DNA of 46,551 nt from a virus. This document shows positions 36,048-44,851 of this stretch, piece after piece; position 1 is the first letter of the stretch; each line of letters begins with the position of its first letter. The stretch lies in the IMG/VR virus record IMGVR_UViG_3300036832_000818, positions 1 through 46,551 of that record. One strand, written 5' to 3'. The notes beneath the pieces were generated by a model that worked only from the letters and a program-made list of their open reading frames with translations, made no database searches and was not told where the DNA came from. Position numbers and translations under genes: made by a program.

Positions 36048-37328
36048 ATGCCTTTTGACGGTCTCTATACGCCGCGGTTCAAGACCGCCGACCAGATCGC
36101 CGAGTACCACATCATCGGCAGCGAAATCGCCGACAAGCTGCGGCGCGAGGAACTGCGCGAGAGCAGCGCGCGCGGGGTGTGGGGGTCGCGTTGGCGCACC
36201 CACGACAACAACGCGATGCTCACCTATGACGGGCTCGGCGGCCGCCCGACCTTTGATGCCAGCCTCAACATGATGGGGAAATATCTCGATCGGGGATACC
36301 GCGCGCACGATGGCAACACCTACGACTCGACCGGCGCGTTCTACCTCGGCGAGTTGGTGCGGCTCGACCAGACGACCCATTTGCCGCTCGCGGCGGTGTC
36401 GTGGGGCCGGGACATCGATCTGCGGCAGGACGTGACCTCGGGCGATGACGGCACAAGCTGGACGCTGACGACCTTTGGCGGTCCCGGCGGGCTCGGCATG
36501 ACCAACGCGATCACGGGCGGCAAAGCCTGGGTCGGGAAGGACACGACCGAAATCGCCTCGGTCGGTGTCGACATGGGGCTGATCACCAAGCCGCTGCACC
36601 CGTGGGCACTTGAACTCAAATACACCGTGTTTGAGCTGGAAAGCGCCCTGCGGCTGGGACGCCCGATCGACCAGCAGAAGTACCTCGGCCTCCAGATGCG
36701 CTATCAGATGGAAGTCGATGCCCAATGCTATGTCGGCGACAGCGATACCGGCGATGTCGGGCTCGTCAATTCGCCGCTGGCGGCGACGGGGCTTCCCGGC
36801 GCGGGGATCATCACCAACGTCCCGGCCGGCGCCGGGACCGGCAACCCGACCGGCTGGATGCAGGGGAAGACGCCGGCCGAAATCCTGGCCGACTTCAATT
36901 TCGCCCTCAACCAGGTCTGGCAAAATTCCGCCTGGGCGGTCGTACCCGAACGCGTGCTGCTGCCAACGGCGCAATACGGCTACATCGCGACCGAGCTAGT
37001 CAGCACCGCTGGCACGACCTCGATCCTCCGCTACGTCGAGGAGAACAACCTCCTGAGCCGCAGCGGGCAGGGGAAGCTGCAAATCCTGCCGCTGAAATGG
37101 TGCAACGGCGCCGGGGCCGGCGGCACGATCGGCACCCCCGCACCGGGCGCAAACGACCGTATGGTTGTTTACACAAAGAGGCCGGAACTGATCCGGCTGG
37201 CGTTGACGTTACTACAACGAACCCCAATACAGTATGATGGAATATGGCAAAAGACCTCCTACTGGGGCAAACTTGGAGTAATCGAAATCGTCTACCCTGA
37301 GGTATTAGGGTATTTTGATAAAATCTAA
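36048..37328 (+). CDS. Major capsid protein (DUF2184-type)
   Basis: 426 residues from ATG 36048. LARARTIMQ-type helices are absent, but the order of segments agrees with DUF2184 capsids: an N-terminal region with WGSRWRTHDNNAMLTYDG, a central LELKYTVFELESALRLGRPI segment, PERVLLPTAQYGYI and the closing MVVYTKRPELIRLALTLLQR followed by GVIEIVYPEVLGYF. Its place between cement and neck genes supports this. HK97-like fold is inferred. Confidence 0.82.
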   Translation: MPFDGLYTPRFKTADQIAEYHIIGSEIADKLRREELRESSARGVWGSRWRTHDNNAMLTYDGLGGRPTFDASLNMMGKYLDRGYRAHDGNTYDSTGAFYLGELVRLDQTTHLPLAAVSWGRDIDLRQDVTSGDDGTSWTLTTFGGPGGLGMTNAITGGKAWVGKDTTEIASVGVDMGLITKPLHPWALELKYTVFELESALRLGRPIDQQKYLGLQMRYQMEVDAQCYVGDSDTGDVGLVNSPLAATGLPGAGIITNVPAGAGTGNPTGWMQGKTPAEILADFNFALNQVWQNSAWAVVPERVLLPTAQYGYIATELVSTAGTTSILRYVEENNLLSRSGQGKLQILPLKWCNGAGAGGTIGTPAPGANDRMVVYTKRPELIRLALTLLQRTPIQYDGIWQKTSYWGKLGVIEIVYPEVLGYFDKI

Positions 37329-37335
37329 CCGAGTT

Positions 37336-38019
37336 TTACTTACGAACTCTGGAGACGCCCCACTCGTCCATCGTGCGATTACTTTTTGAGGAATTGCACG
37401 ACAGGCACAGCAACTGGATATTGCTGATGTAATCCGTGCCGTCGCGGGAAAGGGGCGTTTTGTGATCGACGGTGTATGTCTCACGGATGTCGATCTCGCA
37501 GTCCGGGGCGGCGCAGATGCCGCCCTGGTCTTCGAGCAGTTGCCGAATTTCGGCGACAGTGTGTGAGCCTTCCGCATTTTTTTTGCGTGCCCGCCGTCGC
37601 CGGTTGGCGGCTCGCGCGCCATCGGGGTTCTCCTTGCTCCACTTGCGTTTGCGGACGCGGGCGTCCTCAAGATTCTCCTGATACCAGCGCTGAGTGGCTT
37701 CGCGGGCGGCGTCGCCATTAGCGGCCCGCCAACGGCGGTATCGGGCTCGTTTCTTTTCGAGATTGCCGGGTCGTTTGAGGTATTCGGCCTGGTATTGGGC
37801 TATTTGGTCTGGGCGTCGGGCATTGCTCCGCTTGTTACGTGCAACGGCCTTGTCGGGGTTTTCGCGCTGCCACCGAAGCGCGCGCTCGCGGGAGCACTGG
37901 ATGCACTCGCCATTGCGGACGCGCCGTTCGCTGATGTGGCTGTGCTGGCACAGATAGCCGCTAAAATAGGAGGCGAGGCCCCGCGCAATGGCCTCCTGCT
38001 TCGAGATGATCGTCAACAC
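37336..38019 (-). CDS. HNH endonuclease, antisense insertion
   Basis: 227 residues. The HNH site is YTVDHKTPLSRDGTDYISNI with a following LLCLSCNSSK; CIQC and H-rich N-terminal residues form a zinc site. The middle has repeated basic W...ENP units (RWQRENPDKAVARN, QRWYQENLEDAR, RKWSKENPDGAR), like DNA-binding repeats of homing endonucleases. It lies antisense between the capsid and the next head gene, so it is probably a mobile homing gene. Its local base composition is lower in GC at the ends. Confidence 0.88.
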   Translation of the reverse strand: MLTIISKQEAIARGLASYFSGYLCQHSHISERRVRNGECIQCSRERALRWQRENPDKAVARNKRSNARRPDQIAQYQAEYLKRPGNLEKKRARYRRWRAANGDAAREATQRWYQENLEDARVRKRKWSKENPDGARAANRRRRARKKNAEGSHTVAEIRQLLEDQGGICAAPDCEIDIRETYTVDHKTPLSRDGTDYISNIQLLCLSCNSSKSNRTMDEWGVSRVRK

Positions 38020-38102
38020 GCAACGGGCATTATCACTTCGTGGTTTGTTCTTTATTCGTCAACATTTTAACGAAGCATCATCAGCGAATCGGGAGCTATC
38101 TA

Positions 38103-38429
38103 ATGGCACAAACACATCGGGGACCGCCGCCGCACGAAACCGAGGAGGAGCGGCGGCTGCGCGCCATCCGCGAGGAGGAGGAAGCGCGGGCCGAGGCCGA
38201 GGCCGCGACCGCGCATCTTCCGCATCAGGGTGATCCGCGCCGTTCGGCGATGACCGCTGCGGAGGCCGCCGAGGAAGGCGAGAAGATGGTCAAGATGCAA
38301 TTCCCGCACCCGGTCACCATGACGCTTCCCGGCTATCGGACGGTGCACTTCCCGCAGGGGGTGCAGGAGGTGCCGGCCAGCATGGTCGATCACCAGTACC
38401 TCGTCGACAACGGTGTGACCAAGGTCTGA
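38103..38429 (+). CDS. Hypothetical head-region protein (108 aa)
   Basis: An acidic coiled N-terminus (TEEERRLRAIREEEEARAEA) and a C-terminal HFPQGVQEVPASMVDHQYLVDNGV motif that recurs in small phage structural genes. ATG 38103 has GGGAG 7-11 nt upstream. Function unknown. Confidence 0.72.
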   Translation: MAQTHRGPPPHETEEERRLRAIREEEEARAEAEAATAHLPHQGDPRRSAMTAAEAAEEGEKMVKMQFPHPVTMTLPGYRTVHFPQGVQEVPASMVDHQYLVDNGVTKV

Positions 38430-38505
38430 CCGGCGGACGCGCGACCCGGTTGGGGCGTGTCGGCCGAGCGACGGAGTGTCGGCCCTCTTTTAAGGAACAG
38501 CGCCA

Positions 38506-39153
38506 ATGCCGTTGACAGAAAAGGGCGAGAAGATCAAGTCGGCGATGGAAGAAAACTACGGCCCGGAAAAGGGCGAGGAAGTGTTCTACGCCAGCGCCAA
38601 CAAGGGCACGATCACGGGCGTCGACCAAGAGGTCGTGCCGCTGCCGCTCGATCCCGATCTGCGTGGGATCGCCGAGGGCGCGCAAAGCAACATCGTCCAG
38701 CAAATCTATGCGGAACAGGCCGCGCGCAATCGCAATCGGCCGTTCTTAGGAGGCGACATGGAAGACAAGCCAGAGGACTGCAACGACAAGATGCCCGGCG
38801 CCGATCAGGAACCAGCGGCGGGGACGACGGCTTCGGCCACACCGCCGCCGCCGATGATGGACAGTTTTGGCGGCGTCCACGATCTGGCGACCGGGCTGGT
38901 GACGCAGCCGCTGCCGGTGCCCGAACTCGAGCATCCGCAGCTTCATCCCGACGCCTCGACCCCGCCCGAGCCCGCGTGCGACGGGATTTTTGGCAGTCGT
39001 GACGCGGCGGCCGGTTATGGCGGGGTCGCCGGCGGCGTCATTCCGCAAGGCTTTGACAAGGTGGGCGACGCGTGCCCGACCGGGATGAGCCTTCAGGACA
39101 TCTGCCGGGGCAGCGAGGCGTTCTGGGGACCACAATGGAAAGGCACGGAATGA
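38506..39153 (+). CDS. Hypothetical virion-region protein (215 aa)
   Basis: The N-terminus MPLTEKGEKIKSAMEENYGP then EVFYASANKGTITGV is a conserved phage motif, often found as a small separate protein near capsid genes. A Pro/Asp-rich low-complexity middle and a Gly-rich C-terminus follow, so this looks like the motif fused to an extended tail. AAGGAACAG precedes the ATG. Confidence 0.75.
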   Translation: MPLTEKGEKIKSAMEENYGPEKGEEVFYASANKGTITGVDQEVVPLPLDPDLRGIAEGAQSNIVQQIYAEQAARNRNRPFLGGDMEDKPEDCNDKMPGADQEPAAGTTASATPPPPMMDSFGGVHDLATGLVTQPLPVPELEHPQLHPDASTPPEPACDGIFGSRDAAAGYGGVAGGVIPQGFDKVGDACPTGMSLQDICRGSEAFWGPQWKGTE

Positions 39154-39341
39154 TCTGCGAAACCTGTCGCGGCGACGGGAAGCGGCTCAATCCGGAATTG
39201 ACCGTGCACTGCACGCTGAGCGGCGCGTGGATCGAGAACCCGCACAGGCTGCCGCTGCTGGTGCCGTGTGACGATTGCGGGGGCAGTGGTCATGCCCATT
39301 GCTGCGACGGGCTGCGCGCCCAACCGGAGACGACCCCATGA
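39150..39341 (+). CDS. Small DnaJ-like zinc-finger protein (63 aa)
   Basis: ATG 39150 overlaps the preceding stop (ATGA), with GGAAAGG 7 nt upstream. CETCRGDGKRL and CDDCGGSGHAHCC are two CxxCxGxG-type zinc modules like those of DnaJ. Likely a zinc-binding accessory protein of unknown role. Confidence 0.7.
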   Translation: MICETCRGDGKRLNPELTVHCTLSGAWIENPHRLPLLVPCDDCGGSGHAHCCDGLRAQPETTP

Positions 39342-39829
39342 GCAACGGCAGCAACGGAACACCGACAGGACCGCCCTATCCGCTCGACGTGGCGACATTC
39401 CGACTGTTGTTCTCAGCCTTTGCCGACGACACCGTCTATCCCGATACGGTCGTGCAGATGTGGCTCGACCTCGCCGCGAACTTTGTGAACTGCATCTGGG
39501 GGCCGACGCAGGGCTTTGGCCAGGGGCTCTGGGCAGCGCACGAAATGGCCAAGATGGCGATGGCCGGTCAGCCGGGGCAAAGCCTCAACGGCATCAGCGG
39601 GATCGTGTCGAATAAGTCGGTCGATTCGGTGAGCGTCGCCTATGACACCCAGACCGGCACCATCGAGGGCGCGGGCTCGTATAACCTCACGGTATACGGG
39701 CGGCAATATTATCAATTGATGCGCGTGTTTGGGCTGGGACCGTTCCAGTTTGGCCCGCCCGAACCGCCGCCGATCGGTTCCGGCTATCCGTGGCTCGGCC
39801 CGGTGCCCTATCTCGGGTACGATTTTTGA
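39338..39829 (+). CDS. DUF4054 head-tail adaptor
   Basis: 163 residues from ATG 39338 (overlaps the previous stop). FRLLFSAFADDTVYPDTVVQMWLDLAANFV and LWAAHEMAKMAM give the DUF4054 pattern, a head completion/adaptor family. The end is Gly/Pro/Tyr-rich (IGSGYPWLGPVPYLGYDF). Confidence 0.82.
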   Translation: MSNGSNGTPTGPPYPLDVATFRLLFSAFADDTVYPDTVVQMWLDLAANFVNCIWGPTQGFGQGLWAAHEMAKMAMAGQPGQSLNGISGIVSNKSVDSVSVAYDTQTGTIEGAGSYNLTVYGRQYYQLMRVFGLGPFQFGPPEPPPIGSGYPWLGPVPYLGYDF

Positions 39830-40145
39830 CCCGCTGGTACTATCCCTGCGGCGCGACAGCCCTTGCCATCCACACATTAAACCGCCGCTTCCCGCGTAAA
39901 TGGTGGGGGTGGCGGGTCGTGTCTCGGCCAAGATGCGGTGATACCTCCCTGAATCTTGGTTGAGGGAAGCGGCAGTCGGTTGGGGATTGGCCGACTGCCG
40001 CACATTTTCCCGTCCAGCGCCGCCCGCCGCCCGCGCAGGGCATGAGGGAAGGGCGCCGGCCGCTACCACTCTTGCCGAAAATCGTTCCGCGCGTGTACGG
40101 GCCTCGCAGAGGCCCCAGCGTTGATCCATGTCTGGAGGTTTTCCA
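39830..40145 (+). other. Spacer with strong hairpins before the next neck gene
   Basis: 315 nt without a gene. GCGGCAGTCGG pairs perfectly with CCGACTGCCGC (39969-40001), followed by an ATTTT stretch, so it may terminate the upstream transcript. A second perfect hairpin GGGCCTC/GAGGCCC lies at 40099-40115, and TCCCT/AGGGA brackets 39945-39966. No hammerhead core was found here. Confidence 0.55.
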
Positions 40146-40421
40146 ATGGCACAAACAAAGCGCGACGCTCCCGCAGCCCCCACCATTGCCAAAAATTCGA
40201 TCTTCCTCGCGCCGGGGGTGCGCCGGAACCTCGGCCTGTCGATCGCCTACCATCAGCAGATGGCGGACGCCGCCAAGGAAGAGGACAACGAAAAACTGGC
40301 GGCGACGCACCTTGATGCCGCCCAGCAGCTTCAGCAACTGCTCGATGCCAGTCCGGTGATCAATGCGGTCGATGTCGCGATGACCGCGACGCGGCCCCTG
40401 CGGCGGGCGGTGCTTCACTAA
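40146..40421 (+). CDS. Small hypothetical neck-region protein (91 aa)
   Basis: Helical (LAPGVRRNLGLSIAYHQQMA and AKEEDNEKLAATHLDAAQQL), begins MAQTKRDAP. Shares the opening MAQT and upstream hairpins with no family I can name. CTGGAGG precedes the ATG. Confidence 0.7.
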   Translation: MAQTKRDAPAAPTIAKNSIFLAPGVRRNLGLSIAYHQQMADAAKEEDNEKLAATHLDAAQQLQQLLDASPVINAVDVAMTATRPLRRAVLH

Positions 40422-40985
40422 ATGGCCGACGAGCTTGATGTCGCGCTCGGCGTTCTGAACCGGCTCCGACAGGCGATTCAGGGGCGGCCGCTACAGGACC
40501 GTTCGATCGACATCGTCGAGGACAACACCCAGAAGGTCGCGATGGCGATCCGCACCCTCGCCGGGGTCGAGATACTGGTCGGAATTCCCGCCGAAACCAA
40601 CGCGCGACCGGGTTCCTCGATCGGCAACGCCGCCATTGGCCATATCCACGAAACCGGCTCGCCGCTCAACAACATCCCGGCGCGGCCGTGGTTGCGCCCC
40701 GGCGTCACGGGTTCCCAGAGCGAATGGCTGCCGCACATCGCGGCGGCCAATCAGGCGATGCTCGACTTCAAGCCGGGCGCGATGATGGCGGAATTTGAGA
40801 CGGCGGGGCAGATCGCCGCCAACGCGGCGCAGATGAAAATTCAGGAAGGGATTCCGCCGCCGCTCAAGCACCCGCGCTACCGCAAGGGCCGCCCGCCGCA
40901 GCGGCCCAACGAGGCGACGCCGCTTTACGACACCGGGAACCTGCTGCGGGCGATCACCTATGTGGTGACGGTCAAAAAACGATGA
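40422..40985 (+). CDS. Tail completion / neck protein (HK97 gp10- or Mu gpG-like)
   Basis: 187 residues, directly abutting the previous stop. IGNAAIGHIHETGSPLNNIP, then ARPWLRPGV, and the C-terminal PLYDTGNLLRAITYVV are the marks of the neck/tail-completion group (the E-G-x-P-x-x-x-I-P-x-R-P-x-L motif). It joins the portal ring to the tail. Confidence 0.82.
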   Translation: MADELDVALGVLNRLRQAIQGRPLQDRSIDIVEDNTQKVAMAIRTLAGVEILVGIPAETNARPGSSIGNAAIGHIHETGSPLNNIPARPWLRPGVTGSQSEWLPHIAAANQAMLDFKPGAMMAEFETAGQIAANAAQMKIQEGIPPPLKHPRYRKGRPPQRPNEATPLYDTGNLLRAITYVVTVKKR

Positions 40986-41224
40986 GCGTGAGCCTGGAGG
41001 AACGCTGGACCCGGTACTGCATGAAAATGGAATGCAAGATTTGCGGCGAGCCGGTTTTCAACCATGAGGACGACGCCCGCGAGGAAGTCCGCCACATCCT
41101 CAAGCACCACGACTTTGGCACCGCCGATCCGCCGATCGAGTGCCTGCGCGACGAACTGACCTGGTGCGAACACCAGGGGCTCTACTGCGACTACCACACC
41201 GAGATGCTGGACAAGGATTGCTGA
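40982..41224 (+). CDS. Small Cys/His-rich protein (80 aa)
   Basis: ATGA overlap with the previous gene. CKICGEPVFNHEDDAREEVRHI is a C2H2-like zinc module (CxxC...H...H); further C...H residues follow (CEHQGLYCDYH). Function unknown; probably regulatory or accessory, not a virion part. Confidence 0.72.
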   Translation: MSVSLEERWTRYCMKMECKICGEPVFNHEDDAREEVRHILKHHDFGTADPPIECLRDELTWCEHQGLYCDYHTEMLDKDC

Positions 41225-41236
41225 GCGGAGGCGCCA

Positions 41237-41647
41237 GTGGCCACGCACGACTGTAACGATGCCTTTGACCCGTCCTTCTTTGATCCGGTGCTGGTCAACC
41301 GGCTGGACGAGACCGTCGACAGCGCGGGCCGCGTGCAGACCGTGACGACCCAAATCTCGACCGTCGCGGTCGTGCTGGCGACCAGCCCGAACGACCTTCA
41401 ACGGCTTCCCGAGGAGGAATACATGCTGAAGTCGATCAGCCTGTATTCACCCTTCCGCTTCCAGGGGCCGGCGGAAGACCCGGTGAGCGGCGCGCGGCAG
41501 AAACCCGATCACGTGATCTGGCACGGCTCGACCTACGTGGTGCGGCTGCTCGACGACTACACACCCTACGGACGCGGCTTTACCCACGCCGTCGCGGTCT
41601 CGGTCGATGCGGTCGATCCGGCACCCTACGCGGCCGTCGTCCACTGA
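41237..41647 (+). CDS. Hypothetical neck-region protein (136 aa)
   Basis: GTG 41237 with GGAGGCG upstream. Beta-rich (VQTVTTQISTVAVVLATSPN; HVIWHGSTYVVRLLDDYTPY), a pattern found in head-closure or tail-terminator-neighbour proteins. Placement between completion and tail terminator genes supports a connector role; not proven. Confidence 0.7.
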   Translation: MATHDCNDAFDPSFFDPVLVNRLDETVDSAGRVQTVTTQISTVAVVLATSPNDLQRLPEEEYMLKSISLYSPFRFQGPAEDPVSGARQKPDHVIWHGSTYVVRLLDDYTPYGRGFTHAVAVSVDAVDPAPYAAVVH

Positions 41648-41730
41648 TGAACTACCCGATGGTGTGGAGCGGCATCCTCGGGGTGTTCCTGCTCGGCTTT
41701 GCGCTGGGCCGCGCCAGTTGCGGATGGTGA
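41647..41730 (+). CDS. Single-pass membrane micro-protein (27 aa)
   Basis: ATG 41647 overlaps the preceding stop (TGATG) and the next gene starts 3 nt after it. Sequence is one hydrophobic helix (WSGILGVFLLGFALGRASCG). Tight packing supports expression; role unknown. Confidence 0.5.
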   Translation: MNYPMVWSGILGVFLLGFALGRASCGW

Positions 41731-41733
41731 GCG

Positions 41734-42351
41734 ATGCCCTACGCGATCGACAGCACCCAGGCCGGGTATCTCGGCCCTGACACCAAGACCCTGACCGGCG
41801 ACAACCTCGAAGACTTCCTGCACGACGTGATCGCCGGAGTGGTCAATTTCGACCCGACACTGGTGCGGCCACGCTGGCAGCCGCAGCCGCCGACCACACC
41901 CCACGTCACCGTCGACTGGTGCGCCTTTGGCATCATGCACACCGAGGCCGACTACTCGGCCTATGTCGCGCACGTCAACGTGCCGGACGGGGTTGGCTAT
42001 GATGTCTTGCAGCGTCAGGAACGGGTGACGGTCCTGTCCTCGTTCTACGGCCCCAATGCCGAGGAGAACGCCGCGGTGCTGCGCGACGGGCTCTTTATCG
42101 ACCAGAACCGGCAGTTCTTCCGCAGCAACGGGCTGGGGATCATCGAGGTCGACGACATCCTGCGCACTTCGGAATTGTTCCGCCAGCAGTGGCGGCAGCG
42201 CAGCGACCTCAACCTGATCCTGCGCCGCGAGGTGCTGCGCACCTACCAGGTCCGCAACCTGCTGCGCGCCAAGGGGCCGATCATCGCCAATTCCCCCGCT
42301 GGCGAGCGCACCATCACGACCGAGTTTGATACCGATAACGCCGCCGAATGA
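41734..42351 (+). CDS. Tail terminator (phage neck terminator) protein
   Basis: 205 residues. HVTVDWCAFGIMHTEADYSA, then RVTVLSSFYGPNAEENAAVL and LILRREVLRTYQVRNLLRA follow the neck terminator family (LIC12616-like) and precede the sheath gene, as expected. It caps the tail tube at the head end. Confidence 0.82.
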   Translation: MPYAIDSTQAGYLGPDTKTLTGDNLEDFLHDVIAGVVNFDPTLVRPRWQPQPPTTPHVTVDWCAFGIMHTEADYSAYVAHVNVPDGVGYDVLQRQERVTVLSSFYGPNAEENAAVLRDGLFIDQNRQFFRSNGLGIIEVDDILRTSELFRQQWRQRSDLNLILRREVLRTYQVRNLLRAKGPIIANSPAGERTITTEFDTDNAAE

Positions 42352-42363
42352 CAGGAGAGATCG

Positions 42364-43851
42364 ATGCAGGGTCTGAGTGTTTCCCGTGTTGTCGATGTGC
42401 AGGTCAATTTTGCCCCGCAGGCCGCACCGGCAGCGCGCTTTGACACGCTCTTGGTGATGGGCGACACCCCGGTCGTCGACAGTGGCGAGGGGATTCGCGA
42501 ATACGACCGCCTCGAGGACGTGGCCGGCGACTACGGCACCACCGCCCCCGAATACTATGCGGCGTCGCTGTTCTTTGCCCAGATACCGCAGCCGGCGCTG
42601 ATGTATATCGGCACTTGGGCACGGGTCGCCACGACGGGCCGGTTGACCGGCGGGCTGGTTCCGCCCATCGAGCAGCTCTTGAGCAATTGGACGAGTGTCA
42701 GCAACGGCGGGTTTGGCGTCGCCTTTGACGGCGGCGCCGCGACCCAGATCACCGGGATCGACCTGTCGGGGGCGCTCAGCCTCAACAATGTCGCCAGCCT
42801 CATCCAGACCGCACTGGTGGCGGCACACCCCGGCGCGAGCTTTGTCTGGACCGGCCAGCAATTCGTCTGCGGTAGCGGCACGCAGGGCTCAACCTCGTCG
42901 GTCGGGTACTTCACCGCCCCCACGGGTGGCGGCACCGACCTTTCGGCGAAGCTGCACATGGACGCGACCACAGCGGAGCGCACCGCGCCGGGGCTCGCGC
43001 CGGAAACGCCGGTCGCGGCCCTCGCGCGGGTCGACGGGCGCGGCTGGTACGCCGCGACATTCTGCGCTTCCGTTGCGCTGACCGACGCCCAGCACCTCGC
43101 CAATTCGGGCTACATCGAGGCCGCCAGCGACAAGCACCTTTACGGCATCAGCACCAACGAGCCGACTATCCTCGACCCGATGAACACCGCCGACATCGCC
43201 TCGCAGGCGATGCTCGCCGACTATATGCGGACGACGATCCAGTTCTCGACCACCAGCCCGAACAACGCGGTCTGTTCGCTTTTCGGCAGGGCACTGACGG
43301 TCAATTTCAACGGCTCGAATACCACCCTGACCATGAAGTTCAAGGTCGAGCCGGGGATCATTCCCGAACTGCTGAGCGGCACGCAGGCGTCGACCCTCGC
43401 CAACAAAAGGGCCAACGTCTACGTCCAGTACAACAATTCCACCAGCATCACCCAGGAAGGCGTGATGTCGGGCAGGGCCTATTTTGACGAAATGCACGGG
43501 CTCGACTGGTTGTCGAACCGGGTGCAGAACGATCTCTGGAACCTGCTCTACCAGTCCCCAAAAATCCCGCAGACCAACCCCGGCGTCCACACGCTGGTCA
43601 CTGCCGCCGATGGCGGGATGAGCCAGGGCGTCACGAACGGTCTGATCGCGGCGGGTGTCTGGAACGCCCCCGGTTTTGGCGAACTCGAAAACGGCGAATA
43701 TCTGGAACGCGGCTGGTACAGCTTCGCCAATCTGGTGGAGACCCAGGCGCAGTCCGATCGCGAAGCAAGAATAGCCCCACTAATTCAGATTGCCGTCAAA
43801 CTGGCCGGGGCCGTCCATTTCGCAAATGTGGTCATAAACGTCAATCGTTGA
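42364..43851 (+). CDS. Contractile tail sheath protein (DUF3383)
   Basis: 495 residues. The N-terminus (VDVQVNFAPQAAPAARFDTL, then EYYAASLFFAQIPQPALMYIG) and the C-terminal GWYSFANLVETQAQSDREAR, then APLIQIAVKLAGAVHF are the DUF3383 marks; these are sheath-like proteins of myoviruses. This makes the phage a myovirus. GAGAG precedes ATG 42364. Confidence 0.88.
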   Translation: MQGLSVSRVVDVQVNFAPQAAPAARFDTLLVMGDTPVVDSGEGIREYDRLEDVAGDYGTTAPEYYAASLFFAQIPQPALMYIGTWARVATTGRLTGGLVPPIEQLLSNWTSVSNGGFGVAFDGGAATQITGIDLSGALSLNNVASLIQTALVAAHPGASFVWTGQQFVCGSGTQGSTSSVGYFTAPTGGGTDLSAKLHMDATTAERTAPGLAPETPVAALARVDGRGWYAATFCASVALTDAQHLANSGYIEAASDKHLYGISTNEPTILDPMNTADIASQAMLADYMRTTIQFSTTSPNNAVCSLFGRALTVNFNGSNTTLTMKFKVEPGIIPELLSGTQASTLANKRANVYVQYNNSTSITQEGVMSGRAYFDEMHGLDWLSNRVQNDLWNLLYQSPKIPQTNPGVHTLVTAADGGMSQGVTNGLIAAGVWNAPGFGELENGEYLERGWYSFANLVETQAQSDREARIAPLIQIAVKLAGAVHFANVVINVNR

Positions 43852-43866
43852 TGAGGAGGACAGGTA

Positions 43867-44331
43867 ATGGCGACGTACTCGTTCCAAGACGTGGTCGCGA
43901 GTATTGTTGGACCGAGCGGTAGTGCCACGCTGGGCGACGGCGCGTGCACCACGGATGGCGGCATCACCATCACGATGGTCGAAGACAAGTCGACCATGAT
44001 GATCGGCGCCGATGGCTGCGTCATGCACAGCCTCCATGCCGGCAAGGGGTCGAACGTCACGGTGCGGCTCTTAAAGACCAGCCCGATCAATCGGGTGCTG
44101 TCGCAGATGTACAAGAACGACACCGGCAATAGTGGGCAGCACGGCCAGAACGTTATTTCTGTTCGTGACTTGCAGAGAAACGACGTGATTACTTGCCAAC
44201 AGGTCGCTTTTGCCAAATTTGCCGATGTTACTTATGCCAAAGAGGGCGGCGAGATGACGTGGACGTTCCACGCCGGGATCACCGACTTCGATCTGGGCTC
44301 GGGCATCGCGGCCCCGGCGGGACTTGCATGA
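43867..44331 (+). CDS. Tail tube protein (DUF3277-like)
   Basis: 154 residues directly after the sheath gene. The YSFQDVVASIVGPSGSATLG start, the GADGCVMHSLHAGKGSNVTV middle and TCQQVAFAKFADVTYAKEGG match the tube family of DUF3383 phages. It forms the inner tube. AGGAGGACAGGTA lies upstream of the ATG. Confidence 0.86.
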   Translation: MATYSFQDVVASIVGPSGSATLGDGACTTDGGITITMVEDKSTMMIGADGCVMHSLHAGKGSNVTVRLLKTSPINRVLSQMYKNDTGNSGQHGQNVISVRDLQRNDVITCQQVAFAKFADVTYAKEGGEMTWTFHAGITDFDLGSGIAAPAGLA

Positions 44332-44359
44332 TCTAGCACCGCCCGGTTGACCAAAAAAG

Positions 44360-44385
44360 ACCCCGCTTCGGCGGGGTTTTTCTTT
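44360..44385 (+). terminator. Intrinsic terminator between tail tube and chaperone
   Basis: ACCCCGC-TTCG-GCGGGGT followed by TTTTCTTT. The two arms are perfect. Partial termination here would keep the abundant tube above the chaperone in yield. Confidence 0.88.
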
Positions 44386-44407
44386 GTCTCGGGCGCAGGG
44401 AGCAGAG

Positions 44408-44851
44408 ATGGAACACGAAATCAACGGGCGGCAGTTCAGGACCGGAAAGCTCAGCGCCTTCCGGCAATTCCACCTGATGCGCAAGCTGCTGCCGCTGTTC
44501 TCCGGCATGGGCGAGAGCTTTGCCGAGATGCCCGGCAACGTCATCACGGGCGAGGGGCAGTTCTGGCACTCGCTCGGGCCCGTCGCGCAGGCGATCGCCG
44601 ACATGTCCGATCAGGACAGCGAGTGGATCATCAAGACGTGCCTGAGCGTCGTGTCGGTCTTTAATGGCCGCTCCTGGGTGGCGCTCACCACAGAGCAGGG
44701 CGACCTGATGTTTAACGACATCGACATGCAGGTCATGCTGCAACTGTCCTTTCAGGTGGTGCAGGAAAACCTCGGAAGTTTTTTTCCCGCACCCCAACCC
44801 AACGGTTTGGACGGCGAGGTCCAGCCATCAGCGTCAGTCTCGTCAGCATGA
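44408..44851 (+). CDS. Tail assembly chaperone, 0-frame product
   Basis: 147 residues from ATG 44408. MEHEINGRQFRTGKLSAFRQ and FHLMRKLLPLF, then LGPVAQAIADMSDQDSEWII, match the chaperone family found after the tube gene in myoviruses. Such proteins bind the tape measure during tail assembly. A T7 slippery site lies in frame at 44779-44785, and the -1 frame continues into the next ORF. Confidence 0.82.
   Translation: MEHEINGRQFRTGKLSAFRQFHLMRKLLPLFSGMGESFAEMPGNVITGEGQFWHSLGPVAQAIADMSDQDSEWIIKTCLSVVSVFNGRSWVALTTEQGDLMFNDIDMQVMLQLSFQVVQENLGSFFPAPQPNGLDGEVQPSASVSSA
44779..44785 (+). promoter_or_regulatory. Programmed -1 frameshift site (T TTT TTT)
   Basis: Seven T bases are aligned with the zero frame as T-TTT-TTT, the ideal slippery heptamer. 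Slipping by -1 gives a frame with no stop (from TCC at 44785) that runs into the 44848-45027 ORF and ends at 45027. Confidence 0.8.

Noticed and set aside
41626-42861. Long reverse frame (411 codons) antisense to the tail terminator and sheath genes
   Set aside because: Shadow of well-recognised structural genes.
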